Shown here one piece after another: positions 51,202 through 60,427 of a stretch of DNA of 64,000 nucleotides. Source of the stretch: Cyanodermella asteris (taxonomy: Eukaryota; Ascomycota; Lecanoromycetes; Ostropales; Stictidaceae); contig UYJD01000002.1 of assembly GCA_900618795.1 (NCBI GenBank), forward strand, positions 2,000,908-2,064,907, given 5' to 3'. Numbering within the stretch: position 1 is the stretch's first letter; the number at the start of each line of letters is the position of its first letter. The position numbers and the translations under genes are program-made. Under the pieces are notes generated by a model. It did no database searches and had not been told where the DNA came from. It was given only the letters and a program-made list of their open reading frames with translations.

Positions 51202-52088
51202 GAGTACCTCAAGCTGTCGGGCGTACTGGAGGGCACGTGATTCCTTGGCCTGGTATTTGCGACGCAGGCCGTCAATTCAGCTCGCCCACGCACGCCGACT
51301 GATGCTGTGGTCAACCACGAGCATAATGACCAAGAGGCTGCGCAAATAGGATTTGCCATTGTGAATTCGAGTTCTTTGAACTTGCGAAACTCACGGTTAC
51401 GGTGAGCTGGAGGGCCATCTGCTGACGAATATCAACACCTCACAGCTGCAGATACGTGGTAGCCGATGCTGTGCGATTTCAGCCTTGCTACCTGGCGATG
51501 ATCGCAGACTCTGAGCACGGACATTCCAGTTACGTGTAATCGCGAACACAGGTCCCTAAGCATCAAAGGCAGCGGCTGCCCTCTATATAAGGAGGAACGA
51601 CCCTCTAGAGGTGGAGGGCGGAGGGTACGCTAATATAAATGAGGAAGTGAATCGGAACTATTATAACGATAGTGGTCCGTGAGTTCTCCGATACTAGGCA
51701 ATTAGCATAAGCCGCCGACACTTGTGGTAGTTGGCGGCATTTGCATTCACCTTTAGGAATGTATTTGTGACGCGAGAATTATGCTGCTTGTCGAGGTCAA
51801 CATAACTGGGATTGTGAGTCCGTAAGTCGACTTTGATAGATCGAGGCGGCCGCATTCAGTCGGACAAGGTGGAGTTAGGCCGGCGGCCTTGGCAGCGTGA
51901 CCTCTTTGTTGGTCTCGAGGCTGCTCCGCCCGCCTGAACCCGACCACATGCTCACTTGACTGACTTCATGCTCTGATCTCTTAAACACATTGCGGCCAGT
52001 CCTCGATAGACTGTGCCTTCCCGTTGACTTGGGATTCGAACAGGTCCACAGACAAGATCCCCTTCCGTCCACCCCTCCTGCCCTCACC
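51202..52088. other. Divergent upstream region of APH kinase and SLC35F6-like gene
   Basis: No gene supported. Holds a TATATAA word at about 51584 and a 9-bp stem hairpin (GCCGCCGAC at 51711-51719 against GTTGGCGGC at 51730-51738, one G-U pair). Confidence 0.5.
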
Positions 52089-53387
52089 ATGACGGACCGA
52101 TCGCTCATCCCAGTGCTAGTCAGTATGATGCTGCTGACTGGCGTCTGCAATACGCTCTTGACCAAATACCAGGATCTACAGTGTGTGCGGAATTGCAAAC
52201 CTGGACAGAAGCATGACAAATTCGAGCAGCCCGTTTTGCAGACTGCTCAGATGTTCGTTGGTGAGGCCGGCTGCTGGCTGATAGTTGCGTTGTCATCGCT
52301 CTGGAACATCTTCACAAACAAGCGAAAAGGCTATACCCCGATTCCCGGACCCGACACCAATATAACTGCGATTGGCGATGATAGGGAAGAGCTGGATAAT
52401 GAGGGTAACCCGTTGCGGAAGCCTTCGGCCGAATTGGAGCGGGTACCGCTTCAAGGCTGGCCGGTCCTGCTCCTGGCTTTGCCTGCAGCTTGCGATATCG
52501 CTGGAACTACTTTGATGAATGTTGGGCTTCTGTTTGTTGCGGCCAGTATCTATCAGATGACGCGTGGCGCTCTGGTACTGTTTGTCGGCCTCTTCAGCGT
52601 CATATTCCTTCGACACAGGCTTGGTCCGGCGAAATGGCTGAGTCTGGTCGTGGTTGTGCTCGGTGTTGCCCTCGTTGGACTTGCAGGTGCTCTCCAAAAA
52701 CATCCGCAAGCGCTTCCAGGAGATCCGCCTCACGAGAGCCTGCTCAGGAAGGCCTTGCACATCTTGGTAGAGCGTGCCAGCGACGGCACTCCCCAGGAGC
52801 CAATAGTGGAAAACGAAGCCCTCAGAACCGTCCTCGGAGTGTTGATGATTGCTGGCGCACAAATCTTCACTGCCAGCCAGTTTGTCCTCGAAGAGTTCAT
52901 CCTCGGGAAGTACTCGATTGACCCAATACGGTGTGTCGGCTGGGAGGGTGTCTTTGGGTTCATCATTACCTTTGTCGGAATGATTATCTTGCACGTCACA
53001 GTTGGCAGCACCGACGCGGGAAGATACGGCTACTTCGACGCCGCAGAGGGCTGGCGCCAGTTCACCAGTAATCCCGCCATATTCACCTCGAGCATTCTCA
53101 TCATGTTCTCCATCGGTGGTTTCAACTTCTTTGGACTGAGCGTGACGCGGACCATCAGCGCAACGAGCAGAAGTACTATCGATACCTGTCGAACTCTGTT
53201 CATTTGGATAGTTTCGCTGGGACTGGGTTGGGAGACTTTCAAGTGGCTGCAAGTAGCTGGATTCCTACTACTTGTCTACGGCACTTTCTTGTTCAACGAC
53301 ATTGTTGTGGCGCCATGGGAGCGTTGCTCGAAGAATAGGAAAGCCACCTCGGCTCCTGAGGATGATGGTTTGCTTGAGCGCGCATAG
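52089..53387 (+). CDS. SLC35F6-like drug/metabolite transporter
   Basis: Multi-pass membrane protein of the DMT (EamA/nucleotide-sugar transporter) superfamily. I start at 52089 (MTDRSLIPVLVSMMLLTGVC), 33 codons inside the open frame, since the first helix begins there; product 432 residues. Visible: GVCNTLLTKYQDLQCV, ACDIAGTTLMNVGLLFVAAS and IYQMTRGALVLFVGLFSVIF (the EamA signature), QIFTASQFVLEEFILGKY, then the last helices. Human SLC35F6 is lysosomal/mitochondrial with no firmly known substrate. The loop at about 75-125 is hydrophilic and fungal-specific. Confidence 0.9.
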   Translation: MTDRSLIPVLVSMMLLTGVCNTLLTKYQDLQCVRNCKPGQKHDKFEQPVLQTAQMFVGEAGCWLIVALSSLWNIFTNKRKGYTPIPGPDTNITAIGDDREELDNEGNPLRKPSAELERVPLQGWPVLLLALPAACDIAGTTLMNVGLLFVAASIYQMTRGALVLFVGLFSVIFLRHRLGPAKWLSLVVVVLGVALVGLAGALQKHPQALPGDPPHESLLRKALHILVERASDGTPQEPIVENEALRTVLGVLMIAGAQIFTASQFVLEEFILGKYSIDPIRCVGWEGVFGFIITFVGMIILHVTVGSTDAGRYGYFDAAEGWRQFTSNPAIFTSSILIMFSIGGFNFFGLSVTRTISATSRSTIDTCRTLFIWIVSLGLGWETFKWLQVAGFLLLVYGTFLFNDIVVAPWERCSKNRKATSAPEDDGLLERA

Positions 53388-53917
53388 CTTTCGCTTTATT
53401 TGTGAATAGATCTCTACATCTTTCGGCAATCTAGGATCATGTCGATGCAAGAGTCCAAGCTTCCACTTGACTGTTCAGGGTGTCTTGTTATCACAATTTC
53501 ATCTTTTGGATTTCCTTCATTTAGAGATTGTCCTTTATTGATCGGCAACTCTTACGATCAGACTTGAGCAACCTCCCTTCAGATCAGATTGTCCACGACC
53601 CTCGGCGCATAGTAATAGGTCTCCTCGCCTGTTCGCCTTGCAGTCCCGTATTCACTGGAACCGTGATCGTCAAGTGCTGAGCTTTAGCTGAGTGGAGGTT
53701 TCTGTTGCCCGACTAGTGTTACAAAAATATTCTCTGGAAAGGTTCACTCGTCTAAAAAGCACGAGTGGCCCCTTCGGTTGCGGCAGGTTACCCAATATTC
53801 TTGCCGCGCCCAGCAGCGGAGCGATGACAGCCATCTCTCTCATATTGTTTCGTTTGTTGGTGACCACAGACGGTATGCCATACTATATCATCCTTTCAAT
53901 TCTGGGCCCAATTCACT
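53388..53917. other. Intergenic region, 3' flank of the SLC35F6-like gene
   Basis: No gene supported. Confidence 0.4.
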
Positions 53918-54205
53918 TCAATGTCCGTGCGAGTGTGGATGCCCGTGCGAGAATGGGGCTGTCGTCGGTTCATCCATGCGTCCATAGCCTCCTCTCATCT
54001 TCATGCTTTGGCGAACAGGCTCGGCTGCTCGTTGCTTCTTCGCTCCCTTGTGATGGCTTCTCCAAAGCCAGGCCAGCACGCCCATGATCGCGATCGAGGC
54101 CAAGACACCGACAAGGATCAGGCCAATTGCCACTCCATCGAGGCCTTTCCCCTTTGATTCGGATTCCGCGCGCGATACTAGCTGGTTAGAGAACGCAGGT
54201 GCCAT
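53918..54205 (-). CDS. Small single-pass membrane protein with His-rich tail (hypothetical)
   Basis: 95 residues from ATG 54205; the open frame extends 39 codons further upstream to 54322. One clear membrane segment (GVAIGLILVGVLASIAIMGV LAWLW region, about 25-48) is followed by basic residues (RSHHKGAKKQR), a short linker and a His-rich end, PFSHGHPHSHGH. The positive-inside rule puts the His tail in the cytosol. I know no named family. The composition (a real membrane helix, charged flanks, stop right after the His repeat) favours a true gene over chance. The tail could bind Zn2+ or Ni2+. Confidence 0.5.
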   Translation of the reverse strand: MAPAFSNQLVSRAESESKGKGLDGVAIGLILVGVLASIAIMGVLAWLWRSHHKGAKKQRAAEPVRQSMKMRGGYGRMDEPTTAPFSHGHPHSHGH

Positions 54206-54322
54206 CACGGGCGGTACGTCGATTTCGAGAATCAGTAGAAGTGACAAGCAGAAGGATCGGGTTGACCGCAAAGTATGATGAGCCAGGGACTGGAAGTGGA
54301 AGACAGCAGGGCGATGAGACAA

Positions 54323-55986
54323 AAGACTGTAGATTGATATACGAGTCCCGAGAACTATACTTATGACCCCAGTGGCCGACCGTCACGCAGGGCCTAGTGT
54401 AAGCTGCTGCTACTCAACTTGGGTGCGACGCATGGCTTGGACTCAGGGTGATGATTACAATTCAGCTCGGCCAACAAATACTTACTGTGAGCCTGTAAAC
54501 ACGATGCAGGCCCGGCCAGCCTTCGCAAATCTCAGCCGCACTGTTGGTAGATACAACCCACCGAAGCACAGAAGCCCGGGGCTGAGATGATTCCAAACAT
54601 GGCCAAACCTTATTTTGCGGATCTCCCTGCGGCTTTCGAACAAGCCTTGCTCAAGGTCTCTCGGCGCTGCAAATCGAGAATCGCAAAGCACGTCGAATTG
54701 AGCGACCCGTCTTTCATTAGATGAAGCAGGAATAAATAATGGGTGCATGGCTGTAGTTGTGGAGTTTGGTCTCCGCAGCAGTCTGAACCGATGACCCGTC
54801 TCCGGTTGGTTGTATCTTGAAACGCCGCCACAAGGACAAACTTTCGTTACTTGACTCGCCTGCAGGGCGAACCTGGGTGACCGCGACCATTTCCCCGAAG
54901 CAACCCAAAACATGTCCAAACCAACAGCAAAAGCCTCCCCAGTATCCGTTGAAATACAGCATTGACACTATGCCATGGGAAACACTGACAGAGGTTTCAC
55001 TTGCTTTGGCCGCGGACTTGTGCCTTGAGGGCAGCTGTTCAAGTCATCGCGGCCAGTATATCGACTGCAGCATGAAAGGTCAGTGCGGTACAGCTCAAAA
55101 GCCTGAAACAACGCTTTAAGTGAGTTTGGTAACCGTTGGGCCGCCAAGATCTTTACGTGCGGCTGAGAAGGCTGCTAGTCAGATATGCTGGGTCCTTCGG
55201 GGGCTGGGATCTGACCAGGTTGGTAGGAATTTGAAATTTAGCAATTTCATCGATGGAGACAAGAGGATCCTGGCGCCGAATCGTGCAGGTGTTCTACTGC
55301 TTTCGTGAGTCGACCCCAAAAACGATCTTTTCGCTGCGTGTGGTAGTAGAGGCTACATGTCCATGTCAAGAATTATATTTGAGTAATTAGACTCTGTTTC
55401 GGTGCTCGGATGTGGTCGCTTTTGTCGTTGTTTCAGCGGTGACGGACGACAGTCGTGTACTATGAGATGGTGTTTGAGGACAATAGGGATTTTCGAAGAT
55501 GTGTCGATTTCTTTTCGACTGATTTTACGAGACTGCAGTTTCGACATTAATTAGGCTATCTCCAGGCTGTTTTTGGTACAATCTGATACAGGAGGCAGAG
55601 ACCACAGGCGGGACATGTAATCTTTTAGTAATATATAAGTGGCCTACAGCCGGTGCAAATTTGGACGTTCCTCATTCATGCGTGGGAAATGCTCAAGAGA
55701 CTTTGGAGGTGATGATGAGAAAGGCTTGGCGCGCAGATAGCTCCGCAAGAATGCTTCGACATTGCGCATCTTCATCCGCCTCGTTCAGGTCCACACTCAG
55801 TTACACCGTCTGAATTGCGAATCGTCAACAGTACTCTCCTCCCCATCTTAGCGAGCTATCTATCACCCTTCTTCGTCATTCCGTACCCGTGAGACAGACG
55901 CCCGGGCAGCGTGCCTGGGGCAAAAGAAGCGGCTTCTCAAGCCTGCACCGCGCCGCTGCAGTGATCATCTCCCCACACCTCAACAC
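54323..55986. other. 1.7-kb gene-free interval
   Basis: No recognisable coding sequence. Contains AT-richer parts around 55330-55400 and 55560-55650. The last 100 bp are the pyrimidine-rich leader of CUS1. Apparent snoRNA C box (GTGATGA at 55711) lacks a matching terminal stem. Confidence 0.45.
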
Positions 55987-57699
55987 ATGTCGAAACCGAA
56001 GAGCAGTCATCTGCGACGGCAGAAGGCGAAAGCAGCTAAATCCAAGGCCGCAGCGCCGACACCCGGAGTTGTGGGCAAAGAGGAGTCACCCTCGACTAGC
56101 ACAGAACAACCATCACAACCGGGGAAGAGCAAGACTGAGGCTGGGGACAATGGCGCAGACTACGACTTTGATAGTGCTCCAGCAGAAAGCGATGGACAGG
56201 ATGTCACCCTGCTCGAGCTCTACAAAGGGGTAATGGACCGCTTCCAGCAAACAGACGGGGACCCTACGGCGCTACAGCAAGATGATAAGCCAGAAGCGCT
56301 ATGGAATGACGACGAGGAAATCGGGGAAGAGGACGAGGAGGATTCTGGCCAGCCAAAGATGTCGAAGAAGAAACGGAAAGAGCTGAGCAAGTTGTCGGTG
56401 GCAGAACTCAAGGCATTGGTTAAAAAGCCGGAGGTCGTCGAGTGGACAGACACATCATCATCCGATCCGCGGCTTTTGGTGCACATCAAGTCCTATCGAA
56501 ATGTCGTTCCGGTGCCCTCACATTGGTCCCTGAAGCGCGAGTACCTTTCTTCAAAACGCGGTGTCGAGAAGGCACCATTTGCGTTGCCAAAGTTTATTCA
56601 GCAAACCGGGATCGCAGAGATGCGCGATGCTGTTCTCGAGAAGCAGGCCGATCAGTCTTTGAAGCAGAAGCAGCGCGAGAGGGTAACACCGAAGATGGGG
56701 AAGCTCGACATCGATTACCAGAAACTCTATGAGGCATTCTTCAGATTCCAGACCAAACCAGAGCTGACTAGATACGGAGAGGTGTATTACGAGGGAAAGG
56801 AGTACGAGACTAATCTCAAGTATCTCCGGCCTGGCGAGCTAAGCGACGAGCTGAAGGAAGCGCTAAATATGCCTCTCGGCGCACCACCCCCCTGGCTCAT
56901 CAACCAGCAACGTTTTGGACCGCCCCCGTCATATCCAGCCCTCAAGATCCCAGGTCTGAATGCGCCGCCGCCGCCGGGCGGACAGTGGGGCTATCACCCA
57001 GGTGGCTATGGCAAGCCGCCTTTGGACGAGTACAATCGCCCGTTATATGGTGGCGACATTTTTGGTGTAATGCAGACACAACAGACGCATCCATCTGGCG
57101 AACCGGTGGAAAAGACTTTATGGGGAGAATTACAAGAGCCTGAAGAGGAGTCGGAGGAAGAGGAGAGTGACGAAGAAGAAGAAGAAGACGACGACGAGGA
57201 AGCCGAGGATGCGAGCGAGATTCCTGGTGGAATAGAAACGCCTAGTGGCCTAGCTTCTATGGCACCTTCTGAGTTCGCAGGGACAGAGAGCGTCGCAGGT
57301 GAAATGAATCTGAGGAAACAACGTCACGGAACGGATGCTGGTGGTTCGTCAGGCAGATCTGCATTTACACAGCTGCAAGAGCAACAAGCTCGCGTCGAAG
57401 GCTTTCTCGGATCCGACCGCAGGTACGATGTCGCTGGAGCAGGCAGGCCTGACCTTCCCGTTCTCGGACAAGACGACAGCAGGAAACGGAAGAAGCCTGG
57501 TGATGTCGATGTTTCGCTGGATCCGGATTCGCTACAGGCACGTGATGGTATCGACAAATCAGATGTGCAAAGACAGTACGATACTCAACGGCAGCAGGAG
57601 CAAGGCCAGTGGGGCTTCCAGGAAGACTTGAGTGACATGATTGCCCAGGAGATCAGAAAGCGGCAGAAGCGGGACGAGGAGAAGAGGTCGAGAAGATAG
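55987..57699 (+). CDS. CUS1: Splicing factor 3b subunit 2 (SF3b145 / Cus1)
   Basis: U2 snRNP component that helps bind the branch site. 570 residues, one exon. Basic N-terminus, then an acidic stretch with MSKKKRKELSKLSVAELKALV. The DUF382 domain is at about 155-285 (VVEWTDTSSSDPRLLVHIKS, VPVPSHWSLKREYLSSKRGV, PFALPKFIQQTGIAEMRDA). The Pro-rich PSP domain follows at about 290-345 (LKYLRPGELSDELKEALNMP, PPPWLINQQRFGPPPSYP). A poly-Glu/Asp run sits at about 385-415. All landmarks are in family order. Confidence 0.95.
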   Translation: MSKPKSSHLRRQKAKAAKSKAAAPTPGVVGKEESPSTSTEQPSQPGKSKTEAGDNGADYDFDSAPAESDGQDVTLLELYKGVMDRFQQTDGDPTALQQDDKPEALWNDDEEIGEEDEEDSGQPKMSKKKRKELSKLSVAELKALVKKPEVVEWTDTSSSDPRLLVHIKSYRNVVPVPSHWSLKREYLSSKRGVEKAPFALPKFIQQTGIAEMRDAVLEKQADQSLKQKQRERVTPKMGKLDIDYQKLYEAFFRFQTKPELTRYGEVYYEGKEYETNLKYLRPGELSDELKEALNMPLGAPPPWLINQQRFGPPPSYPALKIPGLNAPPPPGGQWGYHPGGYGKPPLDEYNRPLYGGDIFGVMQTQQTHPSGEPVEKTLWGELQEPEEESEEEESDEEEEEDDDEEAEDASEIPGGIETPSGLASMAPSEFAGTESVAGEMNLRKQRHGTDAGGSSGRSAFTQLQEQQARVEGFLGSDRRYDVAGAGRPDLPVLGQDDSRKRKKPGDVDVSLDPDSLQARDGIDKSDVQRQYDTQRQQEQGQWGFQEDLSDMIAQEIRKRQKRDEEKRSRR

Positions 57700-58286
57700 C
57701 GAATGCAGTCGAGAAAAGAGCCCATGGCAATGATCAAGATTGAAGACCACAGCTGCGATTGCAACCCCGAAAACGTACACTCTGGACGAGCTGGCCACAT
57801 GCCAAATTCCGGTCTGGTTATTACGTCGAACTTTGCCACGAGACCAGCTAGCTTGTGGATCAGACTCTTCAGCTCAGAGTGTGACTTTCCTGTCTAGCGA
57901 CAGGATCGTCTCTGTCAACGAAGGACCTCGTCTCGATGCCCTCGAGGAGCTTTGGCGCATGTCTTTAGGAGTTCGGAGTGTCACCCCGACCGGGCAGCTA
58001 GGGGCGGCGCGGCTCATCTAAGGAATCTTGACTTGCGGCATCAAAACTGATCAGTCTGTCTTGTTTCGGCGCCAGTCGGCGATCTTTCCGTTCACTTAGC
58101 TTCCTCATCCACCGTTCTATCCGCATCTCGGACTCAATGCTCCGCCTGTACAGACGCCGCCTGATTCAGCCAGGTTCCCTTTTTTCCCCCGGAGCTCTGT
58201 GCTCGCGCACAATCTGCGAACACGACTGAGATCCTCCACCAGCTTCTTTCAACCCACTCTTCGCAGCTCCCCCAATCTGCTGCAAG
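57700..58286. other. Intergenic region between CUS1 and the RS/RD-rich gene
   Basis: No gene supported; pyrimidine-rich leader at about 58150-58270. Confidence 0.45.
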
Positions 58287-59765
58287 ATGGATCGTGGCCG
58301 GCCCATGAATACATACAGACCCAATGACCGTTATGCACCAGGTCCGCGTCGAGGCAGAACACCGCCGGGTGACAGAGACAGAGACAGAGACAGAGACAGA
58401 GACAGAGACAGAGACAGAGACAGAGATAGAGATAGAGATAGAGATAGGGACAGAGACAGGGACAGGGATAGGGACAGAGGATATCCGGTAAGAGGAGGAC
58501 CGTACAACAGAGGCCCGTCACCGAGACGTCCGTCGCCTGGCTGGCAACCCCGGTACAGATCGAGAAGTCCATACCGTCCACGAGAAGGTTCAAGCTTCAG
58601 ACCTCGCTCACCTCCTCGGGGGCCTGCGAGAGGCCGTTCTCCACTCCCTCATCGGCGTTATTCACGGTCACCTCCACCTCGCGCTTCTCCATACGCTCGC
58701 GATTCTCCACATCCGCGTGGTCCAATGAGCCGGAGACCATCGCCGTATCGCCCGGCTCGTTCACCTCCCAGTCGACCTCGCTCTCCGCCTAGTAGGCCCA
58801 GATCGCCACCACGCAGATCACCTCCAAGGTCTCCGCGCCGGGACAACTCCAGCTTTCGCGATCGACCACTACGTCAGCAAAGCCCTCCTCCGATGCACCG
58901 TGATAGGCCATCACGCCCGCAGAGCCCTCCCACCACCAATCTTGATCGGCCATCACGCCCGCAAAGTCCGCCTGCGATCAATCGAGATCGGCCGTCCCGT
59001 CCACAAAGTCCCCCGATCAAACGCGACAGACCCTCACGTCCGCAAAGCCCACTTGCTAACAACCGCGATCGTTCTCCGCCACTCAGACCTCGACTTGAAG
59101 AGACACGAGTACCTCCCAGCGGGCCACGAGCTTCACAATACGAGCATTCTGCTCGCGAACCATTGGCGGGGCCACCAACAGGTCCTGCAGCACAGTCACA
59201 TCGACCCGCATATCCCACAGGCCCCTCACGAGGTCGCGGCGTCGCTCCCTACGGCAGAGGCAGAGGTGATCCGTATTCGAATCCTTCCGCAAGCTCGCTT
59301 GGACGAGGAAGAGGAGGATACGATACAGCTCCACCCCGACGAGGTGGCTACGACGGCGGACCACCAACGGGGCCACGAAATTCCTATCCTGACGCAGCCC
59401 CACCGACACCTAACCGCTTCATGACGGACAGACCTCCTTTAAGGTCCAACAATGCGACTACCTCTACTTATCCCCGCACGCAGCGCTTCAATCCCCATCT
59501 TGCCGGCATTACACCCATAATTGATGGAGGCCGGAAGCTCCCGTCTGGGTTGAACGTTTCAGATGAGAGAAGACTGGCGCAGATCGAGGCCGACAAAGAG
59601 CGCTTGTACAAAGAGATTGATGATAAACAGCGAAAGAAGCGAGCCGCTGAACGGGAATATGTCAAGGTGGAGCGGGACGCCGAAACAGCGCGCCTGAGGT
59701 CTGAGCTTGCAGAATCTCAGTTGGACTTGCTGGCAGGTGACGTGGAGATGGAGACTGCCTATTGA
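58287..59765 (+). CDS. RS/RD-rich disordered protein with C-terminal coiled coil
   Basis: 492 residues. Starts MDRGRPMNTYRPNDRYAPGP. Residues about 28-66 are an Arg-Asp repeat, then many RS and SP dipeptides (RSPPPRASP, RPRSPPSRPRSP), four tandem copies of DRPSRPQSPP plus a 3-4 residue spacer (residues about 206-260), and an RGRG/YGRG region. The last 80 residues change character: RFNPHLAGITPIIDGGRKLP, then a charged coiled coil (RRLAQIEADKERLYKEIDDK) and a short acidic end. Composition is like serine/arginine repetitive matrix proteins of the spliceosome. It lies directly after the splicing gene CUS1, in the same direction. No RNA-recognition motif is seen, so an RNA-processing role is inferred from composition. 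Confidence 0.83.
   Translation: MDRGRPMNTYRPNDRYAPGPRRGRTPPGDRDRDRDRDRDRDRDRDRDRDRDRDRDRDRDRDRDRGYPVRGGPYNRGPSPRRPSPGWQPRYRSRSPYRPREGSSFRPRSPPRGPARGRSPLPHRRYSRSPPPRASPYARDSPHPRGPMSRRPSPYRPARSPPSRPRSPPSRPRSPPRRSPPRSPRRDNSSFRDRPLRQQSPPPMHRDRPSRPQSPPTTNLDRPSRPQSPPAINRDRPSRPQSPPIKRDRPSRPQSPLANNRDRSPPLRPRLEETRVPPSGPRASQYEHSAREPLAGPPTGPAAQSHRPAYPTGPSRGRGVAPYGRGRGDPYSNPSASSLGRGRGGYDTAPPRRGGYDGGPPTGPRNSYPDAAPPTPNRFMTDRPPLRSNNATTSTYPRTQRFNPHLAGITPIIDGGRKLPSGLNVSDERRLAQIEADKERLYKEIDDKQRKKRAAEREYVKVERDAETARLRSELAESQLDLLAGDVEMETAY
58371..58480 (+). repeat. In-frame GACAGA hexanucleotide microsatellite
   Basis: About 18 units of GACAGA, GATAGA, GATAGG and GACAGG, encoding the Arg-Asp dipeptide run. Point variants cluster in the right half. 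Confidence 0.92.
58902..59066 (+). repeat. Four tandem 39-42-bp coding repeats
   Basis: Each unit encodes DRPSRPQSP(P/L) followed by a short variable spacer (TTNL, AINR, IKR, ANNR). 165 bp in all, inside the RS/RD-rich gene. Confidence 0.88.
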
Positions 59766-60427
59766 AGTACTGTCCGGAGCTGTAGGGTTTAAGCGTTGGA
59801 AAGCAATTGTTGATGGTGACTAGCTTGCCCAACTGGCGACGGTCCATCCTCAGCACTTGCAACAGAGGCCAAGGTCAATGGACTCTGTTGCACGAACACG
59901 AACTATGAAATCACGGGCAAAGTAACAGCGGTTATTTGCTATTCTCTCCATGCCTCGTACTTTTGAAGAGCTCCTCAGAAAGAGGGTTGTCACGGTCCGA
60001 TGGTCATTTGCTCCCGGGCTACATGATAACAGCGGCGCCGTCATGGTGAAATTCCGGATTCTGCACCTTTTTCAATACTTCGATAGTTCGGAGTAGCTTT
60101 CCACTGAGCGTTAAATTAAGCATTCAACTAAGGAACAATAAATTACTTTCTTGACAATTGACCAATGTAGATCTTTCCACCGAATCCTGGTAGACTCGGA
60201 AAATGGCTGATCGTTGACGGAGTAGAGCTCCGCAGAAAGGGAAAGGAGCCATGCGGCAAATGGCTGGGCGTAATCGTTTTCTCGCCCTTTCCTGTTGCAC
60301 GCGAGCACTTCGACAATTTTTCTCGATCCCCGTCGCCTTACATCGCCATCGTCTAGCGTTCTTTTCTGATGCTCCGACGTCCTAGCGCAGATTGAGTACG
60401 ACCTACAATCTCTGTCTGTTTGGGAGC
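59766..60427. promoter_or_regulatory. Upstream region of RPO41
   Basis: Between the RS/RD gene stop and the RPO41 ATG. No gene supported. Confidence 0.45.

Noticed and set aside
52293-53252. 319-codon minus-strand ORF
   Set aside because: Antisense to the SLC35F6-like transporter, with hydrophilic Ser/Gln composition typical of the reverse of hydrophobic codons.
55711-55812. C box (GTGATGA) and D box (CTGA) pair, possible C/D snoRNA
   Set aside because: No terminal stem joins the two boxes and spacing is near the upper limit; such words are common by chance.
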